Source: MH13 sp042140245
Lineage (GTDB): Bacteria > Pseudomonadota > Alphaproteobacteria > Rhizobiales > MH13
Length of the DNA: 64,000 bases
NCBI RefSeq assembly: GCF_042140245.1
Contig: NZ_CP159483.1
Coordinates: 3,038,001-3,102,000, forward strand
Reading direction: 5' to 3'
Below, piece after piece: positions 60,235 to 64,000 of this stretch. The position numbers were made by a program, and so were the translations under genes. Below the pieces are notes generated by a model. It did no database searches, was not told where the DNA came from, and saw nothing but the letters and a program-made list of their open reading frames with translations. How positions within the stretch are numbered: position 1 is the stretch's first letter; each line of letters opens with the position of its first letter.

Positions 60235-61224
60235 TTACTGCGCCATGAAGGCTTCGAAGCGATCCTTGAACTCTGCCGCTTCTGGCTGATCGGTGAGGAT
60301 CACATCCCAGCTTTGACGGGCCGCTTCCATGAATGGTCCAAGGTCTGGCTCGATGATTTCGACACCTGCGGCACGAGCGGTCTCAAGACCCTCATCAGCC
60401 AAGCGATCATGGGCTTCGATACCGACTGCAATGGCATCGTCAGCCGCCGTTTGGATCATCTCTTGGACATCGGAGGGCAAGCCTGCCCACCAGCTTTGCG
60501 ACAGCACAAAGACGGTCGTCGACTGATGAGCGCGGGTCATGGTGTAGCTGTTGACCGTCTCATAGAAACCATCGGCTACGATAGCATCAGGCGAGATTTC
60601 CAGCGCATCAACGACGTTGTTTTGGATCGCCATGAAAAGCTCGCCATACGACATCGGGGTCGGTTGCGTGCCCATCGCAATGTAGGCTTCGACAAAACCT
60701 GGTGTCGGCAGCACGCGGATTTTCAGGCCCTGCATGTCATCTATGGTTTCAACACGTGCAGGCTCTTTGGAGGCCACCGAGCGTTCGTAGATCGAACCGA
60801 AGCCAAGGCCATACATGTCGAACTCACCAAGCAGATCAAGCATCTCGCGGCCCATCTCACTTTGCAGAATCTCGTAGGCCTGTGCCTTGTCTTCAAATAG
60901 GTACGGCAGCGACAGCACACGGTAGGCAGGCACCACGTTTTCCAACGTCGAACCGCCAACAAAACCACCCGTTAGGATGCCTGTGCGCATCGACTGAATG
61001 GCGCGGGTTTCGTTTCCTGCCTGGCCACAACACTGGATTTCAACCGCAATATCGCCTCCTGAGCGTTCTTCGATAAGGCTTTTGAACTCTTCCAGGATCA
61101 CTTGGTAAGGGCTTGTGTCGCTGAGAACATGAGCAAGCGTCATGGTGTAAGTCTGCGCTTGCGCTGCACCCGCGGTGCAAGCAAAGGCCACAGCGGCCCC
61201 CATAAGGGTCGTTTTGATGGTCAT
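60235..61224 (-). CDS. TRAP transporter substrate-binding protein DctP
   Basis: The periplasmic receptor is 329 residues from ATG 61224 (MTIKTTLMGAAVAFACTAGA), which gives a good Sec signal; a longer open frame to 61953 overlaps the large permease gene and is not supported. DctP features are TYTMTLAHVLSDTSPYQVIL, YRVLSLPYLFEDKAQAYEI and the arginine-containing GLKIRVLPTPGFVEAYIAMG, whose Arg contacts the ligand carboxylate in studied members. A CC pair (QCCGQAGNETRAIQ) is an odd detail. It is the last gene of the dctQ-dctM-dctP operon. Confidence 0.92.
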   Translation of the reverse strand: MTIKTTLMGAAVAFACTAGAAQAQTYTMTLAHVLSDTSPYQVILEEFKSLIEERSGGDIAVEIQCCGQAGNETRAIQSMRTGILTGGFVGGSTLENVVPAYRVLSLPYLFEDKAQAYEILQSEMGREMLDLLGEFDMYGLGFGSIYERSVASKEPARVETIDDMQGLKIRVLPTPGFVEAYIAMGTQPTPMSYGELFMAIQNNVVDALEISPDAIVADGFYETVNSYTMTRAHQSTTVFVLSQSWWAGLPSDVQEMIQTAADDAIAVGIEAHDRLADEGLETARAAGVEIIEPDLGPFMEAARQSWDVILTDQPEAAEFKDRFEAFMAQ

Positions 61225-61250
61225 GCGGTCGGTACTCCCAGTTGTTGATT

Positions 61251-62522
61251 TTAGCGGAGCAAAACGAGCGAAATGCTCGGCACATAGGTGATGATCAGAA
61301 GATTGATGATGAGCACACCTAGGAAAATCGCCAGCGGGCGCATCAGTTGCTCCATACTGATCCGCGCTATGCCGCAGGCGATAAACAGATTGACCCCTAC
61401 CGGCGGCGTCACCATGCCGACGGCCAGATTGACGATCATGATGAGACCGAAATGGACCGGATCGATGCCGTAGCTGACGGCAATAGGCGAAAGGATCGGC
61501 CCCAAAATCACGATGGCTGCGAACGTTTCCATGAACATGCCGACGATGAGCAGAAAGAGGTTGACGAGCAGCAGGAAAAGGATGGGATTTTCGGTGATTG
61601 TTGTTAGGAGATTGCCCAGCTGTTGCGGCGCGCGCAGCAGGTGAAGGCCGAAGGCAAACATGGCTGCAAAGGCAACGATAATCATCACCACTGATGACGT
61701 GATCGCGGCACTGGCGAAGATGCGCGGCAGGTCGCGTAGGCCGATCTCCCGATAGACAACCAAGCTCAAGAACAGCGCGTAGAAGACTGCGACGACGGCT
61801 GCTTCGGTGGCGGTGAAGATGCCGCCAAAAATGCCACCCAGAATGATCACCGGCATAAAAAGCGAGAGCGAGGCACGCCCGAGCGCATGGCCGACGTCGC
61901 GTGCCCATGGACCCAGGCTGAAAGGCTGGCGCTCGCCATAGCCCATGATCCAAGCGATGAGGATAGCTGTGGTCATCAACGAAACCGCGATCATCAGGCC
62001 CGGCAGAAAACCAGCGATGAACAGATCAGTGATCGAGACGCCGGTGATGACGCCGTAGATCACCATGGCAACCGACGGTGGAATGATCACACCCAGTTCA
62101 CCCGAGGAGGCTGTCACAGCAGCGCTGAACGGGCGTGGATATTTCTGCTTTTCCATCTCTGGGATCAGCATGGAGCCAATCGCGGCAGCGGTTGCTGCTG
62201 AGGAACCAGAGATGGTGGCAAAGAGCATGGATGTCATGACGACGGCTGCCGCCAAACCGCCTCTCACCCAGCTGACCAGCGCCTTGGCGAAGTCGACCAG
62301 CCGACCGGCGATGCCGCCATGCTGCATGAGCCGCCCAGCAAGAATGTAGAGTGGCAAGGCCATCAGTGCGAAGCTGTCCAGCGCTTCGAAAATGACTTGC
62401 GGGATGGCGATAAAGGGTATGCCGCGATCAACCAATGTCGGGATCGCCGCCATGCCAAGGGCTATCGCAATGGGGACGCTGGCCACGAAAAGCACCAGAA
62501 GAACGACAACGAGCATGACCAT
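61251..62522 (-). CDS. TRAP transporter large permease DctM
   Basis: The 423-residue membrane protein has about 12 helices. Family features are PLYILAGRLMQHGGIAGRLV, SGSSAATAAAIGSMLIPEM, SSGELGVIIPPSVAMVIYG, TATEAAVVAVFYAL and VNLAVGMVTPPVGVNLFIACG. It starts 3 bp after dctQ and ends 26 bp before dctP. It probably moves an organic acid with Na+. Confidence 0.95.
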   Translation of the reverse strand: MVMLVVVLLVLFVASVPIAIALGMAAIPTLVDRGIPFIAIPQVIFEALDSFALMALPLYILAGRLMQHGGIAGRLVDFAKALVSWVRGGLAAAVVMTSMLFATISGSSAATAAAIGSMLIPEMEKQKYPRPFSAAVTASSGELGVIIPPSVAMVIYGVITGVSITDLFIAGFLPGLMIAVSLMTTAILIAWIMGYGERQPFSLGPWARDVGHALGRASLSLFMPVIILGGIFGGIFTATEAAVVAVFYALFLSLVVYREIGLRDLPRIFASAAITSSVVMIIVAFAAMFAFGLHLLRAPQQLGNLLTTITENPILFLLLVNLFLLIVGMFMETFAAIVILGPILSPIAVSYGIDPVHFGLIMIVNLAVGMVTPPVGVNLFIACGIARISMEQLMRPLAIFLGVLIINLLIITYVPSISLVLLR

Positions 62523-62525
62523 CGC

Positions 62526-63053
62526 CTAGTCCTCCGGCGCGAAATCGGAGGCGAAGCGAATATCGCGGCCTTCAAGGATTGTTTCGGCGATCAATGCCAG
62601 CGAGTTGAGGATCATCAGCACCATGCCAACGGGCATCGCCCAGTAGACATAGTCGCGGGTGATACCGAGGACGGGGCTACGCTCAGAGCGACCAAGCTCC
62701 AAGAAGTCCATCCCAACCCAGAACAGCAGCCCAAAAAAGGCTATGCTCATAATCATGACGGCGTAGCGGATCGGCACGCCAACGCCCGGGGGCAGTTTGC
62801 GCACGCCAAACTCGAGCGCGATCATGCGGGCGTGACGTACGCCAATGGCGGCACCCAGAAAGACCATCCAGATCAGCGTGTACCGCGCAATCTCTTCGGT
62901 CCAAGGCGCAGAGATGTTGATTCCGAAGGCCGTGAGGACGAAGCGGACGGTCACTTGGCCCATCACAGCAAGGGCGACGATCGCGAGCAAAGCCGCGACG
63001 AGCGCGGTGGCCACTGCATTCACGCGATCCATGGCTGTCACGAACGCTCGCAA
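62526..63053 (-). CDS. TRAP transporter small permease DctQ
   Basis: The 175-residue protein has four helices and the DctQ signature EEIARYTLIWMVFLGAAIGV, followed by VRHARMIALEFGV. It heads the operon; the upstream gap to the deacetylase gene is 132 bp and contains two TTTGTGCG repeats. Confidence 0.92.
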   Translation of the reverse strand: MRAFVTAMDRVNAVATALVAALLAIVALAVMGQVTVRFVLTAFGINISAPWTEEIARYTLIWMVFLGAAIGVRHARMIALEFGVRKLPPGVGVPIRYAVMIMSIAFFGLLFWVGMDFLELGRSERSPVLGITRDYVYWAMPVGMVLMILNSLALIAETILEGRDIRFASDFAPED

Positions 63054-63124
63054 AGCCTGCCTCCCAACCCAGATAGCCGCAGAGGATAGCCTGCGTACAA
63101 CTACCTAAGATGGAGCACTTATCA

Positions 63125-63151
63125 TTTGTGCGCAAGATAAATTTTTGTGCG
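63125..63151. promoter_or_regulatory. Direct TTTGTGCG repeats before the TRAP operon
   Basis: TTTGTGCG occurs at 63125-63132 and 63144-63151, starts 19 bp apart. Each extends into a near-palindrome (TTGTGCGCAA and TTGTGCGTAA). They lie between dctQ and the deacetylase gene and could be regulator sites for the operon; the spacing of about two helix turns favours this but does not show it. Confidence 0.45.
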
Positions 63152-63185
63152 TAATACGAACATCGAGAGTGATCGAAGGTTGTTT

Positions 63186-64000
63186 CTACCCCTGGTTGCG
63201 CACCCAATCTGCAAGCTCAGCATGGGTTGGGAACCATACCTTGCCGCGCGCCTTTGCGTGTTCAATCAACGCTTCCAATAACCATATGCGGGAGCGATAG
63301 CCGATGACGAATGGGTGAAAAACAAGCTGACAAACGCCGCCCCCATCGAAGGCCATGTCAAACTCTCGTTTGAAGATGTCGAGCACGTCGGTTGGCGCGG
63401 TCCATGGCCTGGTCGCTGGCTCGCGGTTGAACAGCAAATAGACCGCATCATCACGCACCCAATCGACAGGAATTTCCACCAGCCCAGTCTCGCGACCTTC
63501 GCTCAAAAGCTCGTAGCAACTGTCGTCGGCCATCATGCTGCTGTCATAAGAAAAGCCAGCTTCGGCAACCAGTTGGATGGTGTGGGCGCTGAGATCCCAG
63601 TTGGCCGCCCTGTGCCCGACGGGCGTGGCACCGGTGAGCTGTTCCAGCGTGTCCCGGGATCGATGCAGAAGCTCGCGTTCGGTCTCTTGATCCAGTTTGG
63701 ATGTGTTTTCATGAATCCAGCCATGAACGCCAATTTCGTGCCCCGCATCGACGATCGGCCGAAGCGCCACCGGCTCGATCAACGCCGAAACAGCTGGAAC
63801 AAAGAAACTCGCCCTGACGTTGTGTTTGGCTAAAACTTTTAGGATGCGCGGCACACCGCGGCGGCGGCCAAACTCACCCCACGCAAGGCGTCCGACAGCG
63901 GCCTTGCCCATACCAAGCTCAAACGTTTCATGATCGCAATCAAAAGACAGCGCCATCGCGCATTGGGCACCGCCAGGCCATGTTTTGGGCGCAAGCTCGC
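63186..64000 (-). CDS. Polysaccharide deacetylase family protein, 5' end beyond window
   Basis: The protein carries the NodB-like domain with ALSFDCDHE, holding the first catalytic and metal Asp, HEIGVHGWIHENTS with the metal-binding His pair, and VGHRAANWDLS. The frame stays open from the internal ATG 63956 through the window end: codons before it read ELAPKTWPGGAQCA, and a W-P-x-G-A-x-C-A segment normally precedes the catalytic Asp. The start therefore lies past 64000, and at least 271 residues are visible. Relatives include PuuE-type allantoinases and peptidoglycan or polysaccharide deacetylases; specificity cannot be assigned. It is upstream of the TRAP operon on the same strand. Confidence 0.88.
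   Translation of the reverse strand, partial: ELAPKTWPGGAQCAMALSFDCDHETFELGMGKAAVGRLAWGEFGRRRGVPRILKVLAKHNVRASFFVPAVSALIEPVALRPIVDAGHEIGVHGWIHENTSKLDQETERELLHRSRDTLEQLTGATPVGHRAANWDLSAHTIQLVAEAGFSYDSSMMADDSCYELLSEGRETGLVEIPVDWVRDDAVYLLFNREPATRPWTAPTDVLDIFKREFDMAFDGGGVCQLVFHPFVIGYRSRIWLLEALIEHAKARGKVWFPTHAELADWVRNQG

Noticed and set aside
60235..61953. A single 572-residue minus-strand frame covering dctP and part of dctM
   Set aside because: The N-terminal 243 residues lie in the wrong frame across dctM. DctP has a good signal peptide from ATG 61224.
26..63990. tRNA, rRNA, tmRNA and CRISPR arrays
   Set aside because: No cloverleaf-like gene, rRNA segment or regularly spaced direct repeat was found by eye; a tRNAscan or Infernal run would settle this.

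Overview
The window reads as a chromosomal segment of an alphaproteobacterium of the order Hyphomicrobiales (Rhizobiales), probably free-living or marine-associated. The evidence is gene content and order: rpoZ-rsh-pyrE-DUF2062-acpS-lepB-rnc-era-recO-parC, ribD-ribE-ribH-nusB behind nrdR and glyA, the LdtR/L,D-transpeptidase pair beside a DUF6163 gene and hemB, an Omp2b-type porin, and dapA divergent from a soluble lytic transglycosylase. No rRNA, tRNA, CRISPR array, insertion sequence or phage gene was seen. Genus and species cannot be assigned from this alone.

Layout. 1-9.9 kb (mostly minus strand) is housekeeping: a truncated K+-independent H+-pyrophosphatase, an MFS transporter, nusB and riboflavin genes, nrdR, glyA, and an L,D-transpeptidase with its MarR regulator. 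10-16.7 kb holds DUF6163, a plus-strand run hemB-RDD-SLC13 permease-aminoacyltransferase, and a TetR gene divergent from DUF3817 and CopD-like membrane genes. 16.7-29.7 kb is the core parC...rpoZ block, then NYN nuclease, family 5 uracil-DNA glycosylase, smpB and dapA. 30-37.5 kb is envelope-related: a lytic transglycosylase, an alpha/beta hydrolase, a three-gene OmpA/small-membrane-protein/HhH-protein unit and the porin. 38-40.8 kb has a two-subunit 3-oxoacid CoA-transferase and manC.

40.8-60.2 kb is a large sugar-catabolic island. It contains a ribose-type ABC transporter with an SMP-30-like lactonase; a nine-gene minus-strand run (EthD, SDR, GH31 glycosidase, MalEFGK-type ABC importer, GMC oxidoreductase and small subunit); a LacI-family regulator gene split by a frameshift; xylose isomerase; and a second GH31 glycosidase. 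An 18-bp palindrome (AATACAA-N4-TTGTATT) occurs before the ribose-type ABC operon and between lacI and the nine-gene run, with a one-sided degenerate copy between xylA and the second GH31 gene. The island therefore looks like one regulon, possibly for alpha-xylosides. 60.2-64 kb has a DctP/Q/M TRAP transporter and a 5'-truncated polysaccharide deacetylase.

The observations most worth a second look are: (i) an operon whose layout recalls mycobacterial ArfABC: an inner-membrane-anchored OmpA protein with four tandem BON-like repeats, an unlisted 35-residue membrane protein, and a membrane-anchored HhH protein whose transmembrane segment resembles the 35-mer; (ii) the glycoside regulon with a broken regulator; and (iii) a Shine-Dalgarno sequence buried in a 14-bp terminator-like hairpin before the SLC13 permease.
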